In this document: one piece after another, positions 49,661 to 59,068 of the stretch
How the letters are laid out: each line of letters opens with the position of its first letter
Numbering within the stretch: position 1 is the stretch's first letter
NCBI GenBank assembly: GCA_002027195.1
Contig: MWJO01000007.1
Span: 62,001-126,000, forward strand
From: Streptomyces sp. GKU 895
Lineage (GTDB): Bacteria > Actinomycetota > Actinomycetes > Streptomycetales > Streptomycetaceae
Direction of reading: 5' to 3'
Length of the DNA stretch: 64,000 bases
The notes under the pieces: model-generated
Databases searched by the model: none
What the model was told of the DNA's origin: nothing
Seen by the model: the letters and a program-made list of their open reading frames with translations, nothing else
Program-made: the position numbers and the translations under genes

Positions 49661-50728
49661 ATGCCCAGGCTATGCAAGCCCGCGGTGCGCGCGCCGGAAC
49701 ACGTCATCACGATCGAAGAGACTCTCGAGTTCGCCGCGAAAGCCCATGCGGGAAAGCCGCAGCTTCCCCTGGCGCTCCGGCTGATCCGGAACACCGGAGT
49801 GCTGAAGCGGCATATCGTGCAGCCGATCGAGCAGACCCTCAAGCACCCGGGCCTGACGGAGCGCAACCGTATCTACGAGGCCGAGTCCAAGCGGTGGACC
49901 CCGCCGGTCATCGAGGAGGCCCTGCGCAACGCCGACCTCGCCGCCCGCGACATCGACGCCATCATCTATGTGTCGTGCACCGGCTTCAGCATGCCGTCGC
50001 TGACCGCCTGGCTGATCAACAAGCTCGGTTTCCGGCCCGACACCCGCCAGATACCCATCGCCCAGCTCGGCTGCGCGGCGGGCGGCGCGGCGGTCAACCG
50101 CGCCCACGACTTCTGCCTGGCCCACCCCGGCAGCAACGTCCTGATCGTCTCCTGCGAGCTGTGCTCGCTGTGCTACCAGCCCGACGCCGACGACATCGGC
50201 TCGCTGCTGTCCGACGGTCTGTTCGGCGACGCGGTCGCGGCCGCCGTGGTGCGCGGCAACGGCGGTGTGGGCATCGAGCTGGAGCGCAACGCCTCCTACC
50301 TCATCCCGGACACGGAGGAATGGATCTCCTACGCGGTCAAGGACACCGGCTTCCACTTCCAGCTGGACCGCCGGGTGCCCGGCACGATGGAGCCGCTCGC
50401 GCCGGTGCTGCGCGAGTTCGCGAAGGACCACAGCTGGGACGCCGGCAAGCTCGACTTCTACATCGTCCACGCCGGTGGCCCGCGCATCCTCGACGACCTT
50501 GCCAAGTTCCTGGAGGTCGACCGCTCGGTGTTCCGGCACAGCTGGTCGACCCTGACCGAGTACGGGAACATCGCCAGCGCCGTTGTCTTCGACGCGGCCC
50601 GCAGGCTGTTCGAGGAGGACACCCCGGCCCAGGACGCCACCGGCCTCATCGCAGGCTTCGGTCCCGGTATCACCGCCGAGATGGCGCTGGGCCGCTGGAG
50701 CGTCGACGGCCCCGAGACGCTGGACTGA
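49661..50728 (+). CDS. rppA: 1,3,6,8-tetrahydroxynaphthalene synthase (type III PKS)
   Basis: 355 residues, the RppA family. The catalytic Cys138 is in IAQLGCAAGGAAVNRAHDF, the catalytic histidine in FYIVHAGGPRILDDLAKFL, and the asparagine in TLTEYGNIASAVV. A cysteine typical of THN synthases is present in YVSCTGFSMPS. It condenses five malonyl-CoA to THN without an acyl starter. It opens the plus-strand biosynthetic operon. ATG 49661 has a weak GAGAAAGTAGAG leader. Confidence 0.95.
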   Translation: MPRLCKPAVRAPEHVITIEETLEFAAKAHAGKPQLPLALRLIRNTGVLKRHIVQPIEQTLKHPGLTERNRIYEAESKRWTPPVIEEALRNADLAARDIDAIIYVSCTGFSMPSLTAWLINKLGFRPDTRQIPIAQLGCAAGGAAVNRAHDFCLAHPGSNVLIVSCELCSLCYQPDADDIGSLLSDGLFGDAVAAAVVRGNGGVGIELERNASYLIPDTEEWISYAVKDTGFHFQLDRRVPGTMEPLAPVLREFAKDHSWDAGKLDFYIVHAGGPRILDDLAKFLEVDRSVFRHSWSTLTEYGNIASAVVFDAARRLFEEDTPAQDATGLIAGFGPGITAEMALGRWSVDGPETLD

Positions 50729-50795
50729 CAGCTGGTCCGCTACGCCGGAACCCTCGCTCGAGTGAAATTCTGCGCGGACAAAGGAAGCTGACCGC

Positions 50796-51359
50796 ATGAC
50801 AGGCCTCATCCTCCCGCCCGGTCAGGGGCGAAAGCTGATCACCAAGGCGCAGGAAGTGACCTTCAAGGCCACACAGGAGCATGGCTCCGCCATATCGATC
50901 TTCGAGGTGGTCGTGCCGCCCGGATTCGATGTGGGGGCGCATGTGCACGCCGATTCGCAGGAGTTCTTCTACGTCCTGGAAGGGGAACTCCAGCTCCTGG
51001 CTTTCGAGCCGACCCGGCGTACCGACAAGGACTGGCACGAATGGGAGTCGCCCGACGGCGACAAGGCCGTCCACGCCACAGAGGGTGCCTGCATGTTCGT
51101 ACCCTCCGGAACTCCGCATGCCTTCAGGAACGCCTCCGACAAACCGGCGCGCATGCTGTTCCAGTGCTATCCGTCACCCATTCACGAGCGTTACTTCGAG
51201 GAGATCGCGGAAATCTGGGCGACCGGGGGAATCGATCCCGACGCCATCGACGAGATGCGCCAGCGCTATGACGTCAGTCAGATCACGCCGCAGCGCTACG
51301 AACCGCCGGTCCCTCTCGATTCCCGTCCTCTGAAGCGCGCGGAGCGTAAACCAAGATGA
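50796..51359 (+). CDS. Cupin-family THN oxygenase (flaviolin-forming, MomA-like)
   Basis: 187 residues, single cupin barrel. Motif 1 is GAHVHADSQEFFYVLEGELQL (metal ligands H, H, E, from about residue 48) and motif 2 is VPSGTPHAFRNAS near 107. In THN-meroterpenoid clusters a cupin oxygenase (MomA and relatives) converts THN to flaviolin with O2, and this gene sits directly between the THN synthase and the aminotransferase. It overlaps the next gene by 4 bp (ATGA). Confidence 0.88.
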   Translation: MTGLILPPGQGRKLITKAQEVTFKATQEHGSAISIFEVVVPPGFDVGAHVHADSQEFFYVLEGELQLLAFEPTRRTDKDWHEWESPDGDKAVHATEGACMFVPSGTPHAFRNASDKPARMLFQCYPSPIHERYFEEIAEIWATGGIDPDAIDEMRQRYDVSQITPQRYEPPVPLDSRPLKRAERKPR

Positions 51360-52522
51360 GTGACATCGACAAGATCCCCCTGGTCTTCGCGAGCCTCGGG
51401 GAGCAGGAACTGGCGGCCGTCGCCGAGGTGTTCGCCTCGGGCTGGGCGGCCGGCCAGGGCCCCAAGGGGCAGGCCCTCGAGGCGCAGCTGAAGGAACGCT
51501 TCGGAGCCGGGGACGCGGTCGCGGTGAGCAACTGCGGCGCCGCCCTGCACCTGGCGATGCTCGCGTTCGGCGTCAAGCCGGGCGACGAGGTCATCGTCGC
51601 CGACTACACCTTCCCCGCCCCCGCCCACGCGGTGCGCTACGTCGGTGCGACGCCCGTCTTCGCCGACGTGCGCGCCGACACCGGCACCGTGGACCCGCAG
51701 GCGGTGGCGGACCTCGTCACCTCCAGGACCGTCGGCATCATCGCCGTCGACACCGTCGGCCTGCCCGCGGACTACACCGAGCTCCAGGCCATCGCCGACC
51801 GGCACGGGCTGTTCCTCGTCGAGGACGCCGCCTGTGCGGTCGGCGCGACCTACCAGGGGCGCGAGGCGGGTGCGCTCGCCGAGGTGGGCTGTCTGTCCTT
51901 CCACGGCCGCAAGGGCGCCACCAGTGGCGAGGGCGGTGCGTTCATCGCCGCCGACCCGGCCATCGGGGCGAAGGCGCGGCAGCTGTCGGCCTTCGGCATC
52001 GGCAGCATCTTCGACATGGGCCAGGTCATCGGCCTGCCGATCCCCGAATTCACCGAGATCGGCTACAACTACAAGCTCTCCGACATCGCCGCGGCGATCC
52101 TGACGGTGCAGCTGCGCCGTATCGAGGAGCTGCTGGCGCGTCGCACCGCCGTCGCCGCCCGCTACGCCGAACTCCTCGCCGACGAGGAGCTGCTGACCCT
52201 GCCGCACGTCCCGGCGGACCGCACCCACGCCTGGCAGTCCTATCTGGTGACGCTGGACGCGAGCGTCGACCGCGGGGCCGTCGCCACCGAGCTGCGCGCC
52301 CAGGGCATCGGCACCCTGCACGGCACCTGGGCCAACCATGTGCAGCCCGCCTTCGAGGCCCAGCAGGTGTGCCCGGTCTCGGCGGACCTCTTCCAGCGCA
52401 ACCTCGGCATACCCATGCACGCCGAGCTGACCATGAGCCAGGTCGAGCGGGTCACCGAGGTGCTGCGCGGCGCGCTGCGCACCCACGCCAAGTCCACGCG
52501 CACCCTGAAGGGAGCGGCATGA
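51356..52522 (+). CDS. DegT/DnrJ-type PLP aminotransferase (amino-flaviolin forming)
   Basis: 388 residues. The PLP lysine is in CLSFHGRKGATSGEGG (near residue 184), other landmarks are SNCGAALHLAMLAFGVKPGDEVIVADYTFPA and LFLVEDAACAVGA (the aspartate contacting the pyridine nitrogen). The family normally aminates keto-sugars. In THN meroterpenoid clusters a member installs an amino group on the oxidised naphthoquinone, giving 8-amino-flaviolin. Neighbours on both sides support that. It overlaps both adjacent genes by 4 bp. Confidence 0.87.
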   Translation: MSDIDKIPLVFASLGEQELAAVAEVFASGWAAGQGPKGQALEAQLKERFGAGDAVAVSNCGAALHLAMLAFGVKPGDEVIVADYTFPAPAHAVRYVGATPVFADVRADTGTVDPQAVADLVTSRTVGIIAVDTVGLPADYTELQAIADRHGLFLVEDAACAVGATYQGREAGALAEVGCLSFHGRKGATSGEGGAFIAADPAIGAKARQLSAFGIGSIFDMGQVIGLPIPEFTEIGYNYKLSDIAAAILTVQLRRIEELLARRTAVAARYAELLADEELLTLPHVPADRTHAWQSYLVTLDASVDRGAVATELRAQGIGTLHGTWANHVQPAFEAQQVCPVSADLFQRNLGIPMHAELTMSQVERVTEVLRGALRTHAKSTRTLKGAA

Positions 52523-53514
52523 CGAACAACCAGCCTGCACCGGACGGTGTGATGAGGCTGATCAACGGCTACTGGAACACCGGTGTCATCGGCGCCGCGG
52601 CCACCCACTCGGTCTTCACCCACCTGGAGAACGGCGCGGGCACGGCCGCGGAGGTCGCCGCCCGCGCCGAGATCTCCGTGCGCGGCGCGCAGAGCCTGCT
52701 CGACGGTCTGGTCAGCGTGGAGCTGGTGGTCCTTCAGGACGGCCGGTACCGCAACACCCCCGAGGCGTCCGCCTTCCTGGTCGAGGGCAAGCCTGCCTCC
52801 CTGGCCGGCTTCGCCAAGCTCAAGCTCCAGCACACCGGCAGCCTCATCGACTTCCCCGAGGTCGTGCGCGTCGGGGGTCCGCTGGCCGGCGGCGAGACCG
52901 AGAAGGCCGACAACCCGCACTGGGAGGGCATCGTCCCGGCCATCGCCGCGGTGTCGGTGCCCGCCGCGGAGGCCGGTGCCGAGGCGCTCGGCATCGCTGA
53001 CGCGGGCGAGATCTCGATCCTCGACGTGGGCGGCGGCTCGGGCATCTACTCGTCGATCTGGCTGAAGGCCAACCCGGCGGCCCGCGCGGTCCAGCTGGAC
53101 TGGGAGCCGATCAACGCCATCGCCCGCCGGCTGGTGGGGGAGCAGGGTGTGGGGGACCGTTTCTCCACCCTCGACGGCGACTTCCACACCACCGACTTCG
53201 GCACCGGGCTGTACGACATCGCCGTGTACTCCCACATCGCGCACCAGGAGAACGCCGAGAGCAACATCGAGGTGTTCAGCCGGCTGCGCAAGGCGCTCAA
53301 GCCCGGCGGTGCGCTGGTGGTCGCCGACTACGTCGTCGACGACGACCGCACCGCTCCGGCGTTCCCGCTGCTGTTCGCCCTGGAGATGCTGCTCAAGAGC
53401 AAGGAGGGCGGCACCTGGCGGCGCTCCGACTACCGCGACTGGCTGGTCAAGGCGGGCTTCGAGGACGTGTCGTTCCACGCCGCGGCGCCCGCCACGATGG
53501 TCATCGCCCGCTGA
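52519..53514 (+). CDS. SAM-dependent methyltransferase (O-methyltransferase type), first of three
   Basis: 331 residues. An N-terminal winged-helix dimerisation domain (about residues 10-90: AATHSVFTHLENGAGTAAEVAARAEISVRGAQSLLDGL) is followed by a Rossmann domain with SAM motif ILDVGGGSGIYSSIWL near 165 and the GDFHTTDFG acidic motif. No catalytic HH pair of plant-type enzymes is obvious (YSHIAHQENAES). Probable role: O- or C-methylation of the naphthoquinone. It overlaps the aminotransferase by 4 bp. Confidence 0.88.
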   Translation: MTNNQPAPDGVMRLINGYWNTGVIGAAATHSVFTHLENGAGTAAEVAARAEISVRGAQSLLDGLVSVELVVLQDGRYRNTPEASAFLVEGKPASLAGFAKLKLQHTGSLIDFPEVVRVGGPLAGGETEKADNPHWEGIVPAIAAVSVPAAEAGAEALGIADAGEISILDVGGGSGIYSSIWLKANPAARAVQLDWEPINAIARRLVGEQGVGDRFSTLDGDFHTTDFGTGLYDIAVYSHIAHQENAESNIEVFSRLRKALKPGGALVVADYVVDDDRTAPAFPLLFALEMLLKSKEGGTWRRSDYRDWLVKAGFEDVSFHAAAPATMVIAR

Positions 53515-53532
53515 ACGGAAGGCCGGTTCACC

Positions 53533-54456
53533 GTGGTGACAACGAACGGCAGGGACCTGCGGGGCGATACCGACCCGGCAGATCTCCCGATCATCGCCGA
53601 AGTCTCCCGGCTGGTGGGAGTGGAGTACTCGGCCGAGACGGTCCGGTCGGTCCTGTCCGCGTACGGGGACACCCTGGAGCGGGCCGTCGTCGCCTTCCGG
53701 GTGGCGACGGGGGAGCGCAACGCGGGTGATGTCGACTGCCGTTACACGATGCTCCCCCCGGAGCTCGACCCGTACGCGGTGGCCGTCGACCACGGGCTGA
53801 TCGAGGCGACGGACCACCCGGTCGGCAGCCTGCTGGCCGAGCTGCACGCGGGCTTCCCCATCGGGTTCAGCGGCATCGACTTCGGGGTCGTCGGCGGCTT
53901 CAAGAAGACCTGGTCCTTCTTCCCGCTCGACGACCTCAAGCCGCTGTCGGAACTGGTCACGCTGGAGTCGATGCCGACGAGCGCGGCCCGGAACCTGGAG
54001 CTGTTCACCCGGTACGGCGTCGCCGACAAGGTGAGCCTGGTCGGCATCGACTACCGGCACCGGTCGGTGAACCTGTACTTCGGAGCGGCGCCCGCCTCGG
54101 TGTTCCGGCCCGAAACGCTCACCTCGCTCCTGGCGGAGGTCGGGCTGCCCGCGCCGAGCGAACGGCTGCTGCGGTTCGCCGGCGGGGCGTTCGGCATCTA
54201 CGCCACCTTGACCTGGGACTCCCCGAAGGTCCAGCGGATCACCATCGCCGCCATGACCGACGACCCGCGGTCCCTGCCGGTGACCATCGAGCCGGACATC
54301 GAGGACTTCCTGAAGAACTCGCCCTACCGCACCGACGGCCACCAGTTCGTCTACGCGATCACGGTGACGCCCGGCGGTGAGTACCACAAGCTCCAGTCGT
54401 ACTACCGATGGCGATCCCAGGTGGAGACCACGCTGCTGGTGCCCGACAGCCGGTAG
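53533..54456 (+). CDS. ABBA-fold aromatic prenyltransferase 1 (NphB/Fur7/Fnq family)
   Basis: 307 residues, the standard length. Family landmarks are AFRVATGERNAGDVDCRYTMLP (about 55-76), GIDFGVVGGFKKTWSFFP (near 114, the lysine and arginine region binding diphosphate), and the late TLTWDSPKVQRITIAA and GEYHKLQSYYRW strands. Such enzymes attach dimethylallyl or geranyl groups to aromatic rings, with or without Mg2+. GTG 53533 follows GGAAGG. It is adjacent to the methyltransferase and aminotransferase, consistent with prenylation of an amino-flaviolin derivative. Confidence 0.92.
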   Translation: MVTTNGRDLRGDTDPADLPIIAEVSRLVGVEYSAETVRSVLSAYGDTLERAVVAFRVATGERNAGDVDCRYTMLPPELDPYAVAVDHGLIEATDHPVGSLLAELHAGFPIGFSGIDFGVVGGFKKTWSFFPLDDLKPLSELVTLESMPTSAARNLELFTRYGVADKVSLVGIDYRHRSVNLYFGAAPASVFRPETLTSLLAEVGLPAPSERLLRFAGGAFGIYATLTWDSPKVQRITIAAMTDDPRSLPVTIEPDIEDFLKNSPYRTDGHQFVYAITVTPGGEYHKLQSYYRWRSQVETTLLVPDSR

Positions 54457-54508
54457 CGCGAGGCCGCCCCATCCCCGCACCCCAGCCGAATCCCCGAAGG
54501 AAACGATC

Positions 54509-54883
54509 ATGAACATTGCCCTGTGGATCATCGCGGGAATCCTGGGCGCGGCCTGCCTGGCGGGCGGTGCCCAGAAGCTGGTCCAGCCCCGCAAGAAGCT
54601 GGCCGCCGCCGGCTACGGCTGGGTCGACGACTTCGGCGACGGCGGTGTCAAGGCCATCGGCGCCCTGGAGGTGCTGGCCGGGCTGGGCCTGATCCTGCCC
54701 GCCGCGCTGGACATCGCGCCGGTCCTGGTGCCGATCGCCGCGACCGGCCTGGTGCTGCTGATGATCGGCGCCGCCCTCACCCATCTGCGCCGCCACGAGG
54801 CCCAGGCGATCGTGGTGAACGCGGTCCTGCTCGCCGTCGCCGCGTTCGTGGCGTGGGGCCGCTTCGGCCCCTACTCCTTCTGA
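54509..54883 (+). CDS. DoxX-family small membrane protein
   Basis: 124 residues and four hydrophobic helices (NIALWIIAGILGAACLAGG, IGALEVLAGLGLILPAAL, LVPIAATGLVLLMIGAALTH, VVNAVLLAVAAFVAWG) with a polar loop KLVQPRKKLAAAGYGWVDDF. This is the DoxX/DoxD-like layout associated with quinone-linked redox or membrane terpenoid chemistry. GAAGGAA precedes ATG 54509. It sits between a prenyltransferase and an AMP-ligase, so it may act on the prenylated quinone, but nothing proves it. Confidence 0.78.
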   Translation: MNIALWIIAGILGAACLAGGAQKLVQPRKKLAAAGYGWVDDFGDGGVKAIGALEVLAGLGLILPAALDIAPVLVPIAATGLVLLMIGAALTHLRRHEAQAIVVNAVLLAVAAFVAWGRFGPYSF

Positions 54884-54995
54884 CGTTCCCTCCCGCCGCG
54901 GTCCTTTCCCGTCCGCCCCCCGTCTGTCCCCGCACCCGCACCCAGCCGGCGACCGCCCGCACGTCCACCCGCCCATCACAAAGGAGACAGCCCAC

Positions 54996-56582
54996 ATGAA
55001 GGGCTCTGTGGCCTATCGATCGATACAGAAGCGCGGTCTTCACATCGGCCTGCTGCCGGAGATGGCGGCCGCGGTCAACCCGGCGACCCCGATCAGCCTC
55101 GACCACGACCTGGGCGTACTGCCCGAAGCGGGCCGCCGTCTGACGGTGGCCCAGTACGCCGACCACGTCGACGACCTGGCGGGCCGGCTGTGGGCGGCCG
55201 GAGTCCGGCCCGACGAACGCGTGGTCATCTACAAGACGGCCAACGCCGACCACTGGATGCTGGCCGCCGCCGTCTCCCGCGTCGGCGGTGTCGTGGTCAA
55301 CCTCTCGCCCGCCCTCGACCCCACCACCGTCGGCGTCCTGCTGGAGCGGGTGGACCAGCCGACGCTGCTCACCGACAGGGCCAAGTTCGACCTCCTCGCC
55401 GACGTGCCGCTGGCGGACCTCACCCGGAGGATCATCACCTCCGACGGAGACCGGCCCGGGACCGTCCCGCTCCCCGCACTCGCCGGCAGCCCCCGCGTCG
55501 CCCCCGTCGTGCGGCCCATCGACGAGGCCGCCGTCATCACCCACACCTCCGGCACCACCGGCATTCCCAAGCTGGTCGTGCACACCCCCCGCACCCAGGG
55601 CATCCGCCTGGTCCCGCAGTGGCGGCTGCTGTCGCTCATGCGGAAGAAGGAGACCGTCGCGATCAACGTGCCCTTCGTGCACTCGCGGATGGTCGCCGCG
55701 ATGTCCCTGGCACTGCTGCGGGAATACCCCGTGCTGCTGATGCGCGAGACGGGCCCCGCCGAGGTCGCCGAGCAGTTCCTCAAGCACCGCCCGGCATTCG
55801 TCGAGGCGCTGCCCAACTCGCTCATGGAGTGGGAGGAACTCGCCGACGACCCGCGCGCCCCGTTCGGGTCGGTGAAGGTCTTCAGCAGCACCTTCGACGC
55901 CATCCACCCCGGCACGATGAGCAAGCTGCTGCACGCCTCCGACCGGCGCGGCGCCCTGTTCTTCCAGATCTACGGGCAGAGCGAGGTCGGTCCGGCCGTC
56001 GGCCGCGCCTACTTCCGCGGCTCCGCCCACAAGGCGAACGGCCGCTGCGTCGGCTGGGCCATGCCCAGGGGCGCGGCACGCGTGCGGGTGGTCAGCCGCG
56101 ACGGCAACCCGCCCTCCGAGACCAACCCCGGCTACATCGACGTCGCCTGGGACGGCATCGCCAAGACCTACTACGGGGAGCAGGACCGCTACGACACCAA
56201 CCGCGACGGCGAGTGGTGGCGCACCGGAGACGTCGGCTACCGCACCCGGTTCGGCTGTCTGCACCTGCTCGACCGCGAGATCGACATGATCCCCGGCGTG
56301 AAGAGCTCCCTGGAGATCGAGGACGTCGTCCTCGGCCGGCTGCGCGAACTGACCGAACTGGTCGTGGTGCAGGGCCCGAAGGGCGAACCGGTCCCGGTGA
56401 TCTGCACCGTCGACGACCGACCGCTCGCCCCGGACCGCTGGCGCACGGCGGTCGCCGAGTTCCCCCAGCTCGCCGACCCCGTGCAGATCCCGCAGGCGGA
56501 ACTGCCGAGGACCGCCACGCTCAAGGTCCAACGGCGGGCGCTGGCCCAGCGGTTCGAGAACCAGCTCCAGGACCAGACCTAA
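54996..56582 (+). CDS. AMP-dependent synthetase/ligase, candidate diazotising enzyme (CreM-like)
   Basis: 528 residues of the ANL superfamily. The P-loop is ITHTSGTTGIPKLVVHT (near residue 180), A5-like YGQSEVGP near 324, A7 WWRTGDVGYRTRFG near 408, A8 DREIDMIPGVKSSLEIE, and the catalytic lysine in LPRTATLKVQRRAL at the end. Members adenylate carboxylates. CreM of cremeomycin biosynthesis is a member that activates nitrite for diazotisation. With a nitrite-forming gene pair at 36-39.6 kb and an aminotransferase here, that role is the best inference. An ordinary acyl-CoA ligase remains possible. AAGGAG precedes ATG 54996. Confidence 0.8.
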   Translation: MKGSVAYRSIQKRGLHIGLLPEMAAAVNPATPISLDHDLGVLPEAGRRLTVAQYADHVDDLAGRLWAAGVRPDERVVIYKTANADHWMLAAAVSRVGGVVVNLSPALDPTTVGVLLERVDQPTLLTDRAKFDLLADVPLADLTRRIITSDGDRPGTVPLPALAGSPRVAPVVRPIDEAAVITHTSGTTGIPKLVVHTPRTQGIRLVPQWRLLSLMRKKETVAINVPFVHSRMVAAMSLALLREYPVLLMRETGPAEVAEQFLKHRPAFVEALPNSLMEWEELADDPRAPFGSVKVFSSTFDAIHPGTMSKLLHASDRRGALFFQIYGQSEVGPAVGRAYFRGSAHKANGRCVGWAMPRGAARVRVVSRDGNPPSETNPGYIDVAWDGIAKTYYGEQDRYDTNRDGEWWRTGDVGYRTRFGCLHLLDREIDMIPGVKSSLEIEDVVLGRLRELTELVVVQGPKGEPVPVICTVDDRPLAPDRWRTAVAEFPQLADPVQIPQAELPRTATLKVQRRALAQRFENQLQDQT

Positions 56583-56638
56583 GCGGCGACCAGCCTGCCG
56601 ACGCCGTGACGCCACACCTACCGAAGGGGACCAACGCC

Positions 56639-57709
56639 GTGACACCGGAAGCCGTGCTCGCCCGATTCCGCGAGTACATGGTGGGACCGTCGCGCTTCAT
56701 GACCCTGCTGTCCGTCTTCGAGCTGGGCGTCGTCGACGCGCTGCGCGACACCCCCGGCCTGACGGCCGAGGAACTGGGCGAGAAGGCCGGAGCCAAGGCG
56801 GACGCCCTCGAACAACTGCTGTTCCTGCTGGTCAAGGAAGGTTTCGTCGCCCATGACGAGGCCACCGGCGGCTACCGTCTGGACGCGCTCGCCGACGTTC
56901 CCGAGACGGACCTCGCACGGGCCCTGGCCTACATGAACCTGATCAAGGTGGTGGTGCTGCGCCAGCTCTACTACCTCACCGAGTCCGCCCGCACCGGTAC
57001 GGTCGTCGGCCTGAAGGAGCTCTACGGCGCCGAAGGCACCCTCTACGACGCGGTGGCCCACCACCAGGATCTCCACGACTCCTGGCTGAAGCTGATGAAC
57101 ACGGTCACCGCCAACATCGACCCCTGGTTCTTCGCCAACATCGACATCCCGGCCGGCTCCCGGGTGCTCGACGTCGCCGGCAACACCGGCCTCGGCGCCA
57201 TCCACACCTACCGGCACAAGGCGTCCGACGGACTGACCGTCACCACCTTCGACCTGCCGGACAAGGAGTCCAGGGCACTGGCGAACTTCCGGGCCGAGGG
57301 CCTGGAGGAGCACCTGTCCTTCATCGGCGGCAATGTCTTCGACGAGATCCCCCAAGGGTTCGACGTCGTCCTGATCAAGCACTTCCTCGACATGTTCGAC
57401 CGGGGCAACGTGCTCAGGATCCTCCAGGGGGTCAACGCCTCCCTGGAGGCCGGCGGCCAGATCCACATCCTGGTGCCGGTGTACCCCGAGGACATCAAGG
57501 AGACCGACAACTACAACGTCGACTTCTTCCCGGCCTTCTTCATCGGCGCCGCCATGGGTGAGGGCGGCCCGCAGAAGCTGTCGGTCTATCAGAGCCTGCT
57601 GGAGGAGGCCGGGTTCAAGGTGACGCAGACGATCACCAAGGACGCCTCCGAGATCCCGCCGGACGTCATTCCCGTCCAGGCCATCCTCAGCGCGACGAAG
57701 GTCCCCTGA
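56639..57709 (+). CDS. SAM-dependent methyltransferase A (paralogue pair)
   Basis: 356 residues: N-terminal winged helix ([33 protein letters not shown]) and a Rossmann domain with [16 protein letters not shown] (SAM motif, near residue 180), then [12 protein letters not shown] and [12 protein letters not shown]. It is the same length as, and strongly similar to, the gene at 59069; the pair flanks metK copy 2. GTG 56639 follows AAGGGG. The substrate is probably the naphthoquinone core: C-methylation of the ring or O-methylation of a phenol. Confidence 0.88.
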   Translation: MTPEAVLARFREYMVGPSRFMTLLSVFELGVVDALRDTPGLTAEELGEKAGAKADALEQLLFLLVKEGFVAHDEATGGYRLDALADVPETDLARALAYMNLIKVVVLRQLYYLTESARTGTVVGLKELYGAEGTLYDAVAHHQDLHDSWLKLMNTVTANIDPWFFANIDIPAGSRVLDVAGNTGLGAIHTYRHKASDGLTVTTFDLPDKESRALANFRAEGLEEHLSFIGGNVFDEIPQGFDVVLIKHFLDMFDRGNVLRILQGVNASLEAGGQIHILVPVYPEDIKETDNYNVDFFPAFFIGAAMGEGGPQKLSVYQSLLEEAGFKVTQTITKDASEIPPDVIPVQAILSATKVP

Positions 57710-57734
57710 CCGCCGTCCCGCGTACCGCACCCAT

Positions 57735-57770
57735 GTGTCCGTCCATCCGCCAAGTGTCCGTCCATCCGCC
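57735..57770. repeat. Tandem 17-bp repeat before metK copy 2
   Basis: GTGTCCGTCCATCCGCC occurs twice (57735-57751 and 57754-57770) within the 70-bp gap. It may be slippage or a small leader element. Confidence 0.7.
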
Positions 57771-57780
57771 TGGGAGAGTC

Positions 57781-59006
57781 ATGCCCCGTCGTCTGTTCAC
57801 CTCGGAGTCCGTGACCGAGGGACACCCCGACAAGATCGCCGACCAGATCAGCGACGCGATCCTGGACGAGCTGCTGCGCCAGGACCCCACGTCGCGCGTC
57901 GCGGTCGAGACGCTGATCACCACCGGTCAGGTGCACATCGCCGGTGAGGTGACCACCAGCGCGTACGCCGACATCGCCGCCCTCGTCCGGGAGAAGGTCC
58001 TCGAGATCGGCTACGACTCCTCCACCAAGGGCTTCGACGGCGCCTCCTGCGGTGTGTCGGTGTCGATCGGTGCGCAGTCGCCGGACATCGCGCAGGGCGT
58101 CGACACCGCCTACGAGCAGCGGGTCGAGGGCGACGAGGACGAGCTGGACAAGCAGGGCGCCGGCGACCAGGGCCTGATGTTCGGTTACGCCACCGACGAG
58201 ACCCCCACCCTGATGCCGCTGCCCATCGAACTCGCGCACCGGCTCTCACGCCGGCTGACCGAGGTCCGCAAGAACGGCACGGTTCCCTACCTGCGCCCCG
58301 ACGGCAAGACGCAGGTGACCATCGAGTACGACGGCGACAAGGCCGTCCGCCTCGACACCGTGGTCGTCTCCTCGCAGCACGCCTCCGACATCGACCTGGA
58401 CACCCTGCTGGCCCCCGACATCCGCGACCTCGTCGTCGAACCCGTCCTCGCCCAGCTCGCCGACGAGGGCATCAAGCTGGAGACCGAGGGCTACCGCCTG
58501 CTGGTGAACCCGACGGGGCGTTTTGAGATCGGTGGTCCGATGGGCGATGCCGGTCTGACCGGGCGGAAGATCATCATCGACACGTATGGCGGGATGGCGC
58601 GTCACGGGGGTGGCGCGTTCTCGGGCAAGGACCCGTCGAAGGTGGACCGTTCGGCGGCGTATGCGATGCGCTGGGTGGCCAAGAACGTGGTCGCCGCCGC
58701 CTCGCCTCCCGCTGTGAGGTGCAGGTGGCGTACGCGATCGGCAAGGCCGAGCCGGTGGGGCTGTTCGTGGAGACGTTCGGTACGCACACGGTGGAGGTGG
58801 AGAGGATCCAGCAGGCCATTGGCGAGGTGTTCGACCTGCGTCCGGCCGCGATCATCCGGGATCTGGACCTGTTGCGGCCCATCTACTCCCAGACCGCCGC
58901 CTACGGCCACTTCGGCCGGGAGCTGCCCGACTTCACCTGGGAACGCACCGACCGCGCCGAGGCCCTGCGCGCGGCCGCCGGACAGCGCTCGGCACAGGGG
59001 AAGTAG
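57781..59006 (+). CDS. metK: S-adenosylmethionine synthetase, copy 2, one frame break
   Basis: About 408 residues with [20 protein letters not shown] and [16 protein letters not shown] intact. A single missing base at about 58705, in the same GCCGCCGCC context and at the same codon as in copy 1, shifts the last 95 residues, which resume as [17 protein letters not shown]. Placed between two paralogous methyltransferases, it raises local SAM supply. The 3' part (from about 58505) is about 98% identical to copy 1, and its codon use there matches copy 1 rather than its own 5' half. Confidence 0.9.
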
Positions 59007-59068
59007 CCGGTCCCCGGACCGCAGCCCACAAGCCCGTTCACCACCGTTACCGAAAGAGGTCGGTTGCC

